A stretch of DNA of 33,851 nt from Streptomyces viridosporus (GTDB lineage: Bacteria > Actinomycetota > Actinomycetes > Streptomycetales > Streptomycetaceae): contig NZ_MSGP01000045.1 in NCBI RefSeq assembly GCF_002078235.1, positions 1-33,851 of the forward strand. The letters are read 5' to 3'. Made by a program: the position numbers and the translations under genes. Of the stretch, positions 8,170 to 15,622 are shown piece by piece (position 1 is the stretch's first letter; every line of letters begins with the position of its first letter). The notes below the pieces were generated by a model that did no database searches, had not been told where the DNA came from, and worked only from the letters and a program-made list of their open reading frames with translations.

Positions 8170-9222
8170 TCACCGGGCTGTCGGGGACGGCGCTCCCGTG
8201 CTCAGGACGAACAGACAGGGGGCGACACGTCCGGGCAATCCGATGACCTCGCCCATGTTCTCCCAGCCCCAGCACGAAAACGCGGCCTGTCCCGCCCGGT
8301 CGGCCGGATGGAGGAGGGTGACTCCGAGGGAGGAGTGCCGGTCGGTAAGCAGATGCTGCTGCAGGCGGCGGGCGATGTCGCGGTGTTGAGGGTGCGGATG
8401 GGCCACGACCTGGGTGAGGACGACGAACCGCGCGCGGGAGGTCAGCCGTTGGACGGTTTCCTGGAGCGTTCCGGCGATCCCCTGGCGGCCGGAGCCGTCA
8501 GGGCCCACGGGAAAGCCGAAGACACAGCCGACCAACACCGTCGTTTCGGCGACCAGCAGCGCGAAACCGGGACGCCGGGCACTGACCGCCAAGCGGCGCA
8601 GGAAGTCCGCACGGTCGTGGTACGCCTCACCGGAGGTACCTGCGACAGACTCCCCGGCGAGGTCCGCGATGTCTTCCCGCACCCCTTCGGCCTGCCACCG
8701 GGTCAGTCGGCGGACGCGGATCCCTTCCTTGGGGATCGGCTGATCCGATCGGTATCCCGGGCTCTCGCTCCTCATGAGGTTGCCGGACGCCGTGGGCGAC
8801 ACGGGACTCACGGGGGCCTCAGGGAGCAGCGACGTCGATCCGGTGACCGTGAGGAGCTGAGCGATCTGCGCGCACGGGTGGTGCAACCGCAGTGAGGCGT
8901 GTACGAGGTCGGCACGCCGTGACGCCGACAGGAGGACGTCCAAGCCCTTCACGTCGCAGCATCCGACCGCCGCCAGATCGACGTCGATGAGGGTGACGCC
9001 GTCGCGCAGGCACTGCTCCAGTGCGGCCCGCAGCAGGGGCGTGGTTGCCGGTCCGATGTCACCGGCGAGCGTGACGAGGGTCTGTTCCCCCCGGTTCCGC
9101 CGGTGGACGTCCAGCCGGGAAAGGGCCGTCACGCCTCCGCTCGGCCGGGCCCGGGGCCCGGTACGAGGCGCTGCCACAGCCGTGGAGAGGTCGGGTGGTG
9201 TTGCTTCGACCGCGGTGGACAT
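8170..9222 (-). CDS. STAS domain fused to a degenerate GNAT-like domain
   Basis: A 350-residue protein with two domains. The ATG at 9222 is preceded by GGAGACGGG; the frame extends to 9591, but only with low-complexity sequence across a divergent promoter. Residues about 35-140 form a STAS domain like anti-sigma-factor antagonists (TLVTLAGDIGPATTPLLRAALEQ..IDVDLAAVGCCDVKGLDVLL). The usual phosphoacceptor motif D-S-S/T-G reads D90-V91-K92-G93, so the regulatory serine is missing. After a linker, residues about 165-340 resemble a GNAT acetyltransferase (IRVRRLTRWQAEGVREDIADL; FALLVAETTVLVGCVFGFP; VVLTQVVAHP; GWENMGEVIGLPG). The acetyl-CoA loop that is normally Q/RxxGxG/A reads QHRDIA, so catalysis is doubtful. 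It probably works as a binding or sensing protein in the partner-switching network suggested by the nearby phosphatases. Confidence 0.8.
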   Translation of the reverse strand: MSTAVEATPPDLSTAVAAPRTGPRARPSGGVTALSRLDVHRRNRGEQTLVTLAGDIGPATTPLLRAALEQCLRDGVTLIDVDLAAVGCCDVKGLDVLLSASRRADLVHASLRLHHPCAQIAQLLTVTGSTSLLPEAPVSPVSPTASGNLMRSESPGYRSDQPIPKEGIRVRRLTRWQAEGVREDIADLAGESVAGTSGEAYHDRADFLRRLAVSARRPGFALLVAETTVLVGCVFGFPVGPDGSGRQGIAGTLQETVQRLTSRARFVVLTQVVAHPHPQHRDIARRLQQHLLTDRHSSLGVTLLHPADRAGQAAFSCWGWENMGEVIGLPGRVAPCLFVLSTGAPSPTAR

Positions 9223-9505
9223 GATGCCGACCCGTCTCCGCACCGGCCACAGGGACGGCCCGGGGTTCGTTCCTCGCCGAGGACGACCCGGCGTGGTGGC
9301 CGGAGTACGTGATGCCCTCGGTATCTCAACAGTACGTCGCCCGCAACCGGCGGAGACCGTGACGAGTCCCAGGAGTACCGTGGGAGACGTCGAGGGTACT
9401 TCGTACACCGGTGACAGGGCCGGTCTCGTCCTCGGCGCGTGGCACGGTCCGAGTCGCGCGACACCACACGAGCCGCTTTCCACGGCCCGGGGCAGGTTCC
9501 GCCCC

Positions 9506-9886
9506 ATGACCACCGAGTTCCCGCACCGACCCGCGGACGTTCCGAACGGTGCCCCCGCCGAGGGCAGGGGCGGGGTACGCATCGTTTCCACGGACGTCGA
9601 GGTGGCCCGGCACGTCGCGGATGCTCTCCGGCCGCTGTGCGCAGGGGGCGAGCAGCGCAGCTGTCCGGCCTTCCCGTCGGGGCGGGGGACGCGTCCTCAC
9701 CTCACGCTCGACCCCGCCCCGGGCGCCGGCCCGCTCCTTCCCCGGCCGGAGGCCGGCAGACCACCGGCCGACCGGACACGTGCAGGCGGGACCGCGCCCC
9801 AGCGGCGGACGCCGGGCCGACCGACGCCTGCCGGACTCCCGACCGCGCCGAGCCCCCCGTCCCTACGGCTCCAGGAGCTCTCATGA
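9506..9886 (+). CDS. Short conserved protein coupled to DUF5994
   Basis: A 126-residue protein with a structured-looking N-terminal half (VRIVSTDVEVARHVADALRP, then GGEQRSCPAFPSGRGTRPHLTLD) and a Pro/Arg-rich, probably disordered tail. The first half resembles a short family I associate with Streptomyces, in which a strand-helix unit is followed by a G-T-R-x-H-L-T strand. No function is known to me. The ATG at 9506 has only a weak GGCAGG site 9 bases upstream. Its TGA overlaps the ATG of the next DUF5994 gene by four bases (ATGA), so the two are probably translated together. It diverges from the STAS-GNAT gene across 283 bases rich in GTAC motifs. Confidence 0.6.
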   Translation: MTTEFPHRPADVPNGAPAEGRGGVRIVSTDVEVARHVADALRPLCAGGEQRSCPAFPSGRGTRPHLTLDPAPGAGPLLPRPEAGRPPADRTRAGGTAPQRRTPGRPTPAGLPTAPSPPSLRLQELS

Positions 9887-10296
9887 CTTCGCCCTTCCTC
9901 CATCCGTCCTCCGCCCGGCTGCGGCTGGGAGAGCACTCCGGCCCGCGTGGCTCGGCCCGGCACATCGACGGGGCCTGGTGGCCGAGGTCGTACGACCTGA
10001 CCACCGAACTCCCCGGACTCCTCGCCGCGTTGCCGCACCGCTGGGGACACATCACCAGCGTCCTCGTGAACGGGGCCGTGTGGTCGCTGTCCGGGGACGG
10101 CATGCTCATCGAGGACCAGTGGGTGCACGCGCGCGGGACGGACTCGCCGCGAGCCGGACACACCGCCTGCCTCCTCGCTCCTGGACAGGGCCGCTGGGAC
10201 CTGCTCGTCGTGCCACCCGCCGCGACGGAGGCGGAAGCCGAACGGCTCATGGAGACGGCCGCGGCTGACGACCCGTTTGTGGGGCGGACTGCCTGA
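9883..10296 (+). CDS. DUF5994 family protein (copy 2)
   Basis: A 137-residue protein of the DUF5994 family, function unknown. The ATG at 9883 follows AGGAG by 5 bases and overlaps the stop of the short upstream gene. The signature IDGAWWPRSYDLTTELPGLLAAL starts at residue 28, and the C-terminal block GRWDLLVVPPAATEAEAERLMETAAADDPF matches the same block in the copy at 7421-7936. The two paralogues differ widely outside these blocks, so this is not a recent duplication. No membrane segment is present. It converges on a minus-strand gene, with a hairpin terminator between them. Confidence 0.85.
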   Translation: MTSPFLHPSSARLRLGEHSGPRGSARHIDGAWWPRSYDLTTELPGLLAALPHRWGHITSVLVNGAVWSLSGDGMLIEDQWVHARGTDSPRAGHTACLLAPGQGRWDLLVVPPAATEAEAERLMETAAADDPFVGRTA

Positions 10297-10328
10297 CCCC
10301 GGCGGCCCGGGCTGGGCCGGTGCGCCGA

Positions 10329-10420
10329 CGGGCCGCCCGGCGGCCCCCGGCACATGACGAGGGCGGGGCCCGAAAGCCCCGCCCGAACGCCGCGAAAACC
10401 CCGGTCAGGGCCACACCAGG
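10329..10420. repeat. Repeat containing a gene 3' end and terminator
   Basis: This is the partner of the orphan copy at 5841-5931. It includes the final codons of the minus-strand gene ending at 10405 and the hairpin that follows. The nearly identical bases include the loop (CCGAAA) and the AACGCCGCGAAAACC spacer. Confidence 0.6.
10361..10384. terminator. Hairpin terminator between convergent genes
   Basis: GGGCGGGGC at 10361-10369 and GCCCCGCCC at 10376-10384 are perfect 9-bp arms around CCGAAA. It lies 65 bases after the DUF5994 stop and 20 bases after the stop of the minus-strand gene, so it could serve both. There is no T tract, as is common in Streptomyces. Confidence 0.7.
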
Positions 10421-10842
10421 CAGTACGGCTGGTGCCCCGCCTCGTGCAGCCGGTGACTGAAGTCCTGCCACTCGTGCAGCAGTCGGTACACGTTGAAGGC
10501 GTCCCGCGGTCCGCCCCGGTCCGGGACCGTCGACCAGATGAACGCCGCCGCGCCCACCGCCTCCTCGCCTATGTCCCGCAAGGGGTCGACGACCGTCATG
10601 GGGAGTTTCACGACCGCGTAGTCGGGGTGCAGGACGACCAGCTCCAGGGGCGGGACCTTGTGCAGGGGGACGCCCTCGATGCCGGTGAGGACCATGGCGG
10701 CCATGGTCTCCGGCTTGATCTTGGTGAACATGCCGTTCATGCCGAGCTCGTCGCCGCCGAGTTCCTCGGGGCGCATCGAGATCGGGACGCGGGCCGCGGT
10801 GGCGCCGTCCGGAGCGCCGAAGTACTTGTACGTCACCCCCAC
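10405..10842 (-). CDS. Conserved actinobacterial protein of unknown function
   Basis: A 145-residue protein, probably cytoplasmic, beginning VGVTYKYFGAPDG. The GTG at 10842 has an AGGA site 11 bases upstream; a second GTG at 10836 is possible. The longer open frame to 11058 is Arg/Ala-rich filler. The sequence is compact and well-formed (ISMRPEELGGDELGMNGMFTKI, then AAMVLTGIEGVPL, then LELVVLHPDYAVVKLP, then FIWSTVPDRGGP and YRLLHEWQDFSHRLHEAG). I recognise it only as a hypothetical protein conserved in Streptomyces. No catalytic motif or signal peptide is visible. It is followed by a strong hairpin and diverges from hemL across about 570 bases. Confidence 0.75.
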   Translation of the reverse strand: MGVTYKYFGAPDGATAARVPISMRPEELGGDELGMNGMFTKIKPETMAAMVLTGIEGVPLHKVPPLELVVLHPDYAVVKLPMTVVDPLRDIGEEAVGAAAFIWSTVPDRGGPRDAFNVYRLLHEWQDFSHRLHEAGHQPYCLVWP

Positions 10843-11416
10843 CCGACCACCATTCCTGCTCCCCGCCCTCAGCGGGTCGACCCGTCCGTCGATCCGCCCG
10901 AGCTCGCTCGGTACACCGTGTGCCTGACGCGTTTCGTCCGTGCTCTCCGCGTTCTCTGCGTGCTCTGCGTGCTCCGCCTCGCGTCGGTGCCTTCCCCGCC
11001 GGGCACGTCGAGGACCCAGGCCGTCGGTCCCCTCGCCCAGTCCGCCACCGCGATGCATATCTCCACCCGACTGCTTTTCTAAGGCGCGCGGCCCCCGGCG
11101 CGCAACCCGATCATCGTGTCAGTGACCTCCCCCACGGCCGCCCGCCGAAACGTGCGGTGAGACATCTGTCCGCGGGGACCTCGCAGCCTTCGGCCGTCAC
11201 GGGCCGTGTGAGCTGCGTGTATCGGACGCCAGTTTCGCAGATCACGGCGGATCGGGGGGCCGGAAGCCGCAGGGTGTGGCTTGATGTGCCGGGGAGGCCG
11301 CCCCGGGTCCCGGCCCCCGGCCGCCCCGTCCGCCCCTGGCCTACCCTGAACAGGTCACGCGCTCCCGGAGCCCGGGAAGCCCGAGAAGTCGGAGAAGGTC
11401 GGAGAAGTCGCAGGCC
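10843..11416. other. Divergent intergenic region upstream of hemL
   Basis: About 570 bases with no supported gene. At 10939-10976 there are four imperfect copies of a CGTGCTCTG-like 9-mer. TACCCT at 11342-11347 would fit a -10 element for hemL, without a recognisable -35. Just before hemL the unit GAGAAGTCG is repeated three times. I found no tRNA-like cloverleaf or riboswitch. A 515-residue minus-strand open frame starting in hemL is an antisense shadow. Confidence 0.45.
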
Positions 11417-12733
11417 ATGAGCGAACTGCCATACCCGTACGAAGCCCAAGCCTCGCAGGCGCTGTTCGATCGTGCCGCGGCCGTCACACCCGGTGGCGTG
11501 AACTCGCCGGTGCGTGCCTTCCGCGCCGTCGGCGGCACTCCCCGGTTCATGGTGTCCGGCAGCGGGCCGTACCTGACCGACGCCGACGGGCGGGAGTACG
11601 TCGACCTCGTGTGCTCCTGGGGACCGATGATCCTCGGGCACGCGCACCCCGAGGTGATCGCCGCCGTGCAGGAGGCCGTCGCCCGCGGTACGTCCTTCGG
11701 CACGCCCGGTGAGGGCGAGGTCGCGCTCGCCGAGGAGATGGTCGCCCGGATCGAGCCCCTGGAGCAGGTGCGGCTCGTCTCCAGCGGGACCGAGGCCACC
11801 ATGTCGGCGATCCGGCTCGCCCGCGGCTTCACGCGGCGCTCCAAGGTGGTCAAGTTCGCCGGCTGCTACCACGGCCACGTCGACTCGCTGCTCGCCTCCG
11901 CCGGGTCGGGGGTGGCCACGTTCGCGCTGCCGGACACCCCGGGCGTCACCGGTGCCCAGGCCGGCGACACCATCGTGCTGCCGTACAACGACCTCGACGC
12001 CGTGCACGCCGCCTTCGCCGCGCACCCCGGCGAGATCGCCTGTGTGATCACCGAGGCGTCGCCGGGCAACATGGGCGTCGTACCGCCGCTGCCCGGGTTC
12101 AACCAGGGGCTGAAGGACGCCTGCGCCGCGAACGGCGCGCTGTACATCTCCGACGAGGTGATGACCGGGTTCCGGACCAGCCGCGCCGGGTGGTTCGGCG
12201 TGGACGGGGTCCGGCCGGACCTGATGACCTTCGGCAAGGTGATGGGCGGCGGCTTCCCGGCCGCGGCCTTCGGCGGGCGGGCCGACGTCATGGCGCACCT
12301 CGCCCCCGCCGGGCCCGTCTACCAGGCCGGCACCCTCTCCGGGAACCCGGTCGCCACCGCCGCGGGCCTCGCCCAGCTGCGCCTGCTCGACGACGCCGCC
12401 TACGAGAAGGTGGACGCCGTCTCCGCGCAGATCCAGTCCCTGGTCACCGAGGCGCTGACCAAGGAGGGCGTGGCGCACACGCTGCAGAACGCCTCCAACA
12501 TGTTCTCCGTGTTCTTCACCGACCGCCCGGTGCGGAACTACGAGGACGCCAAGGCGCAGGAGTCGTTCCGCTTCACCGCCTTCTTCCACTCCCTCCTCGG
12601 GCAGGGCGTCTACCTGCCGCCGTCCTCCTTCGAGTCCTGGTTCGTGTCCACCGCGCACGACGAGCGGGCCGTGCAGCGGATCGCCGACGCCCTGCCGGCG
12701 GCGGCCCGGGCGGCGGCGGAGGCGACGGCGTGA
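11417..12733 (+). CDS. hemL: Glutamate-1-semialdehyde 2,1-aminomutase
   Basis: HemL converts glutamate-1-semialdehyde to 5-aminolevulinate, the committed precursor of haem, sirohaem and cobalamin in the C5 pathway, using PLP or PMP. The 438-residue length fits the family. Visible motifs are the N-terminal [16 protein letters not shown], the cofactor phosphate-binding region [20 protein letters not shown], the Asp-containing [13 protein letters not shown], and the Schiff-base lysine K274 in [17 protein letters not shown]. The ATG at 11417 has a GGAGAAG site about 11 bases upstream. Its stop overlaps the GTG of a histidine phosphatase gene (GTGA), so the two form an operon. Nearby cytochrome c maturation genes are consistent with a haem-related neighbourhood. 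Confidence 0.97.
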   Translation: MSELPYPYEAQASQALFDRAAAVTPGGVNSPVRAFRAVGGTPRFMVSGSGPYLTDADGREYVDLVCSWGPMILGHAHPEVIAAVQEAVARGTSFGTPGEGEVALAEEMVARIEPLEQVRLVSSGTEATMSAIRLARGFTRRSKVVKFAGCYHGHVDSLLASAGSGVATFALPDTPGVTGAQAGDTIVLPYNDLDAVHAAFAAHPGEIACVITEASPGNMGVVPPLPGFNQGLKDACAANGALYISDEVMTGFRTSRAGWFGVDGVRPDLMTFGKVMGGGFPAAAFGGRADVMAHLAPAGPVYQAGTLSGNPVATAAGLAQLRLLDDAAYEKVDAVSAQIQSLVTEALTKEGVAHTLQNASNMFSVFFTDRPVRNYEDAKAQESFRFTAFFHSLLGQGVYLPPSSFESWFVSTAHDERAVQRIADALPAAARAAAEATA

Positions 12734-13422
12734 GCATCCCGAAGAAGGACGACGACGTCACCGTCGTCCACCTCATGCGGCACGGCGAGGTCGAGAACCC
12801 CGAGGGCGTCCTCTACGGCCGCCTGCCCGGCTACCACCTCTCCGCGCTGGGCCGGCGCATGGCCGACCGGGTCGGGGAGCACCTCGCCCCCCGCGACATC
12901 ACCCACGTCGTCGCCTCCCCGCTGGAGCGGGCGCAGGAGACGGCCGAGCCCATCGCCAAGGCGCACGGCCTGGACATCGCCACCGACGAGCGGCTGATCG
13001 AGGCCGAGAACGTCTTCCAGGGCAAGACCTTCGGCATCGGTGACGGCGCGCTGCGCCGCCCGGCCAACTGGAAGCACGTCGTCAACCCGTTCAAGCCGTC
13101 CTGGGGCGAGCCGTACCTCGACCAGGTTGTCCGCATGATGGGCGCGCTGAACGCGGCCAAGGACGCGGCGCGCGGCCACGAGGCGGTGCTCGTCAGCCAC
13201 CAGCTGCCGATCTGGATCGTGCGGTCCTACGTCGAGAAGCGGCGGCTGTGGCACGACCCGCGCCGGCGGCAGTGCACGCTCGCCTCGCTGACCACCTTCA
13301 CCTACCAGGGCGACCGGATCGTCTCCGTCGGCTACAGCGAGCCGGCCCGCGATCTCGTCCCCGCCCATCTGCTCGCCGGCGCCAAGCCGGTGAAGGGGAA
13401 GGGGAAGGCCTACGGGGCCTGA
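12730..13422 (+). CDS. Histidine phosphatase family protein
   Basis: A 230-residue member of the phosphoglycerate-mutase/histidine-phosphatase superfamily. The nucleophile is His18 in [17 protein letters not shown]. The second active-site histidine is in [11 protein letters not shown], and the helper acidic residue lies in the [13 protein letters not shown] region. The GTG start overlaps the hemL stop by four bases, so translation is coupled. The C-terminus ends in a short Lys/Gly tail. It is cytoplasmic, with no signal peptide. The substrate is unknown; coupling to hemL does not by itself imply a tetrapyrrole role, since many Streptomyces phosphatases of this fold are uncharacterised. Confidence 0.88.
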   Translation: MSIPKKDDDVTVVHLMRHGEVENPEGVLYGRLPGYHLSALGRRMADRVGEHLAPRDITHVVASPLERAQETAEPIAKAHGLDIATDERLIEAENVFQGKTFGIGDGALRRPANWKHVVNPFKPSWGEPYLDQVVRMMGALNAAKDAARGHEAVLVSHQLPIWIVRSYVEKRRLWHDPRRRQCTLASLTTFTYQGDRIVSVGYSEPARDLVPAHLLAGAKPVKGKGKAYGA

Positions 13423-13511
13423 GCCCCGGCGGGGACGGGCGCGCCGCGCCGCCCGGGCACCGTCGCCGCGTTCGTTGCGAAACCTCCGCATCTGACGGGA
13501 ACCCCCGCCTC

Positions 13512-13553
13512 CGTCACGTCCTCTGACTGAGTGACCACCTTCAGGACGTGACG
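13512..13553. promoter_or_regulatory. Perfect 11-bp inverted repeat before the lipoprotein gene
   Basis: CGTCACGTCCT at 13512-13522 pairs exactly with AGGACGTGACG at 13543-13553 around a 20-base spacer. It ends 12 bases before the ATG at 13566. It could be an operator or a 5'UTR stem next to the ribosome site. Confidence 0.5.
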
Positions 13554-13565
13554 ATCGGGGAGGCC

Positions 13566-14924
13566 ATGCGCACTCTCACCCGCAGGGGAATGCTCGGGCT
13601 CGGCGCGGGCGCCGCGGCCGCCGTCCCGCTGGCCGGCTGCGGCGGCCACACAGGGTCGGACGGCGCCGCCCCCGCCGGCGGTTCCCGTTCCGGCGGGGGC
13701 GGCGACCGGTCCGGGACGCCGGAGCCGAAGCCGACGCAGACGGTCCGCCCGATCGGCGACGGCTCCACCGCCTACACCGGCAGGCAGCCCCACCAGCCCG
13801 CCCGGCCCGTGCCGCTGGAGCCGGGTCAGGCCCCGCCGCAGTTCGTCGTCTTCTCCTGGGACGGGGCCGGCGAGGTCGGCAACGGGCTCTTCCCGCGCTT
13901 CCTGGACCTCGCCGAGGAGCACGGCGCGCACATGACCTTCTTCCTCTCGGGCCTGTATCTGCTCCCCGAGTCGAAGAAGCGGCTCTACGACCCGCCGAAC
14001 AACCCGCGCGGCGCCTCCGACATCGGCTACCTCACCGACGAGCACATCAGGGACACCCTGCGGAACCTGCGCCGGGCCTGGCTCGAGGGGCACGAGATCG
14101 GCACCCACTTCAACGGCCACTTCTGCGCCGGCTCCGGCAGCGTCGGCACCTGGACGCCACGGCAGTGGCGCAGCGAGATCGAGCAGGCCAAGTCGTTCGT
14201 GAAGGAGTGGCGGACCAACTCCGGCTGGACCGACCTGGAGCCGCTGCCCTTCGACTACGACAAGGAACTCGTCGGCGGCCGTACGCCCTGTCTGCTCGGC
14301 CAGGACAACCTGCTGCCCACCGCCCGCGCGCTCGGCTGGCGCTACGACGCCTCCTCGCCGGGCGGGCGCCAGGTCTGGCCGGGGAAGAAGAAGGGCGTAT
14401 GGGACCTTCCGCTCCAGCAGATACCTTTTCCCGGACGTTCCTTCGAGGTCCTGTCGATGGACTACAACATGCTCGCCAACCAGTCGCTCCACTCGACCAA
14501 CGCGCCCGCCCGCCACCACCCGCGCTGGCGGGAGCAGGCGACCCAGGCCTACATATCGGGCTTCAAGCGGGCATATGAGACGAACCGGGCACCCTTCTTC
14601 ATAGGCAACCACTTCGAGCAGTGGAACGGCGGCATCTACATGGACGCCGTGGAGGAGGCGCTCCGGCACATCGCGCGCGAGAAGGAGAAGGGCGGCGATG
14701 TGCGCCTGGTCTCCTTCCGGCAGTTCGTCGACTGGCTGGACGTGCAGAAGCCGGAGGTGCTCGACCGGCTCCGCACCCTGGACGTCGGCCGGAAGCCGGC
14801 CGGCGGCTGGAAGGGCTTCCTGCGGGAGACGGGCGGCTCCGGTGCGGGCGACTCCGGCACGGGCGGCTCCGGTACGGGGGCGGGTGGCGCCGACGCCGGA
14901 ACGGGTGACCGGAACGCCGCCTGA
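13566..14924 (+). CDS. Lipoprotein with polysaccharide-deacetylase-like domain
   Basis: An exported protein of 452 residues with a NodB-like fold, suggesting action on cell-wall or extracellular sugars. The ATG at 13566 (GGGGAG just upstream) gives a twin-arginine-type start, MRTLTRRGMLGLGAG, and a lipobox LAGC near residue 23, so it is probably a membrane-anchored lipoprotein. A Gly/Ser/Pro linker follows. The domain starts at VVFSWDGAGEVGN: Asp99 matches the catalytic base of NodB motif 1, but the usual second Asp is Gly. Motif 2 is intact: THFNGHF, with His181 and His185. The C-terminus is a Gly/Ser/Thr/Asp repeat tail. One usual metal ligand is missing, so activity may differ from a true deacetylase. 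It lies between the hemL operon and the cytochrome c genes. Confidence 0.75.
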   Translation: MRTLTRRGMLGLGAGAAAAVPLAGCGGHTGSDGAAPAGGSRSGGGGDRSGTPEPKPTQTVRPIGDGSTAYTGRQPHQPARPVPLEPGQAPPQFVVFSWDGAGEVGNGLFPRFLDLAEEHGAHMTFFLSGLYLLPESKKRLYDPPNNPRGASDIGYLTDEHIRDTLRNLRRAWLEGHEIGTHFNGHFCAGSGSVGTWTPRQWRSEIEQAKSFVKEWRTNSGWTDLEPLPFDYDKELVGGRTPCLLGQDNLLPTARALGWRYDASSPGGRQVWPGKKKGVWDLPLQQIPFPGRSFEVLSMDYNMLANQSLHSTNAPARHHPRWREQATQAYISGFKRAYETNRAPFFIGNHFEQWNGGIYMDAVEEALRHIAREKEKGGDVRLVSFRQFVDWLDVQKPEVLDRLRTLDVGRKPAGGWKGFLRETGGSGAGDSGTGGSGTGAGGADAGTGDRNAA

Positions 14925-14937
14925 TACGCGGGTTCCT

Positions 14938-14951
14938 CCCCCGCACGGGGG
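14938..14951 (+). terminator. Short C/G hairpin after the lipoprotein gene
   Basis: CCCCC at 14938-14942 and GGGGG at 14947-14951 flank a GCAC loop, 14 bases after the lipoprotein stop. The stem is only 5 bp and there is no T tract, so this is weak. Confidence 0.3.
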
Positions 14952-14991
14952 GTGCGCAAGATCCCCAGAACGGGCATGCGAAACTTTTCAC

Positions 14992-15621
14992 ATGAGTGCC
15001 GCCAGCCGTGCCCCCCAGCGCGCGAACCGCGCCACCCGCGCCCGCCGCCGCGCCGTCCTGACCGTCGGTGCCGCCGCGGCCGCGCTGCTCGTCTCCGCCT
15101 GCAGCTCCGGCGGGACGTCCGGTGGGGGCGGCAACACCAACTTCGTCACCGGCACCGACGGCATCGCCACGGTCGCCAAGGGCGAGCGCGCCGCCGCGCC
15201 CGACCTGTCCGGCAAGACCCTCGAGGGCGAGCAGCTCGACGTCGCCGACTACCGGGGCAAGGTCGTCGTCCTCAACGTCTGGGGCTCCTGGTGCAACCCG
15301 TGCCGCGCGGAGGCCAAGCACTTCGCCAAGGTGTCCGAGGACTACGCCGACCGGGGCGTGCAGTTCGTCGGCATCAACACCCGGGACACCAACACCCGCT
15401 CCGCCCTCGCGTTCGAGGAGGAGTTCGGCATCGCCTACCCGAGCCTGTACGACCCGGCGGGCAAGCTGATGCTCCGCTTCGAGAAGGGCACGCTCAACCC
15501 GCAGGCGATCCCGTCCACCCTGATCCTGGACCGGGACGGGAAGGTCGCGGCCCGCTCACTGTCCGCGCTCAGCGAGGAACGGCTGCTGAAGATGCTCGAG
15601 CCGGTCGTCGCGGAGAAGTGA
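14992..15621 (+). CDS. resA: ResA/TlpA-type thiol-disulfide lipoprotein
   Basis: A 209-residue membrane-anchored thioredoxin-fold protein that probably reduces the CXXCH haem-binding motif of apocytochrome c outside the membrane. After an Arg-rich N-terminus and a hydrophobic stretch comes the lipobox VSAC near residue 38. The thioredoxin domain covers residues about 65-205, with the redox pair C101-x-x-C104 in WGSWCNPCRAEAKHF and the cis-proline region LNPQAIPSTLILD. The ATG at 14992 has no clear ribosome site. It begins the set resA-ccdA-resB-ccsB, with only one base between its stop and the ccdA start, the System II cytochrome c maturation arrangement. Confidence 0.92.
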   Translation: MSAASRAPQRANRATRARRRAVLTVGAAAAALLVSACSSGGTSGGGGNTNFVTGTDGIATVAKGERAAAPDLSGKTLEGEQLDVADYRGKVVVLNVWGSWCNPCRAEAKHFAKVSEDYADRGVQFVGINTRDTNTRSALAFEEEFGIAYPSLYDPAGKLMLRFEKGTLNPQAIPSTLILDRDGKVAARSLSALSEERLLKMLEPVVAEK

Positions 15622-15622
15622 C

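Noticed and set aside
10939..10976. Short 9-mer repeats as an iteron-type origin or array
   Set aside because: There are only four imperfect copies, with no replication gene nearby and no AT-rich stretch.
11111..12658. A 515-codon minus-strand frame over hemL
   Set aside because: It is the antisense shadow of hemL; the real gene has all family motifs.
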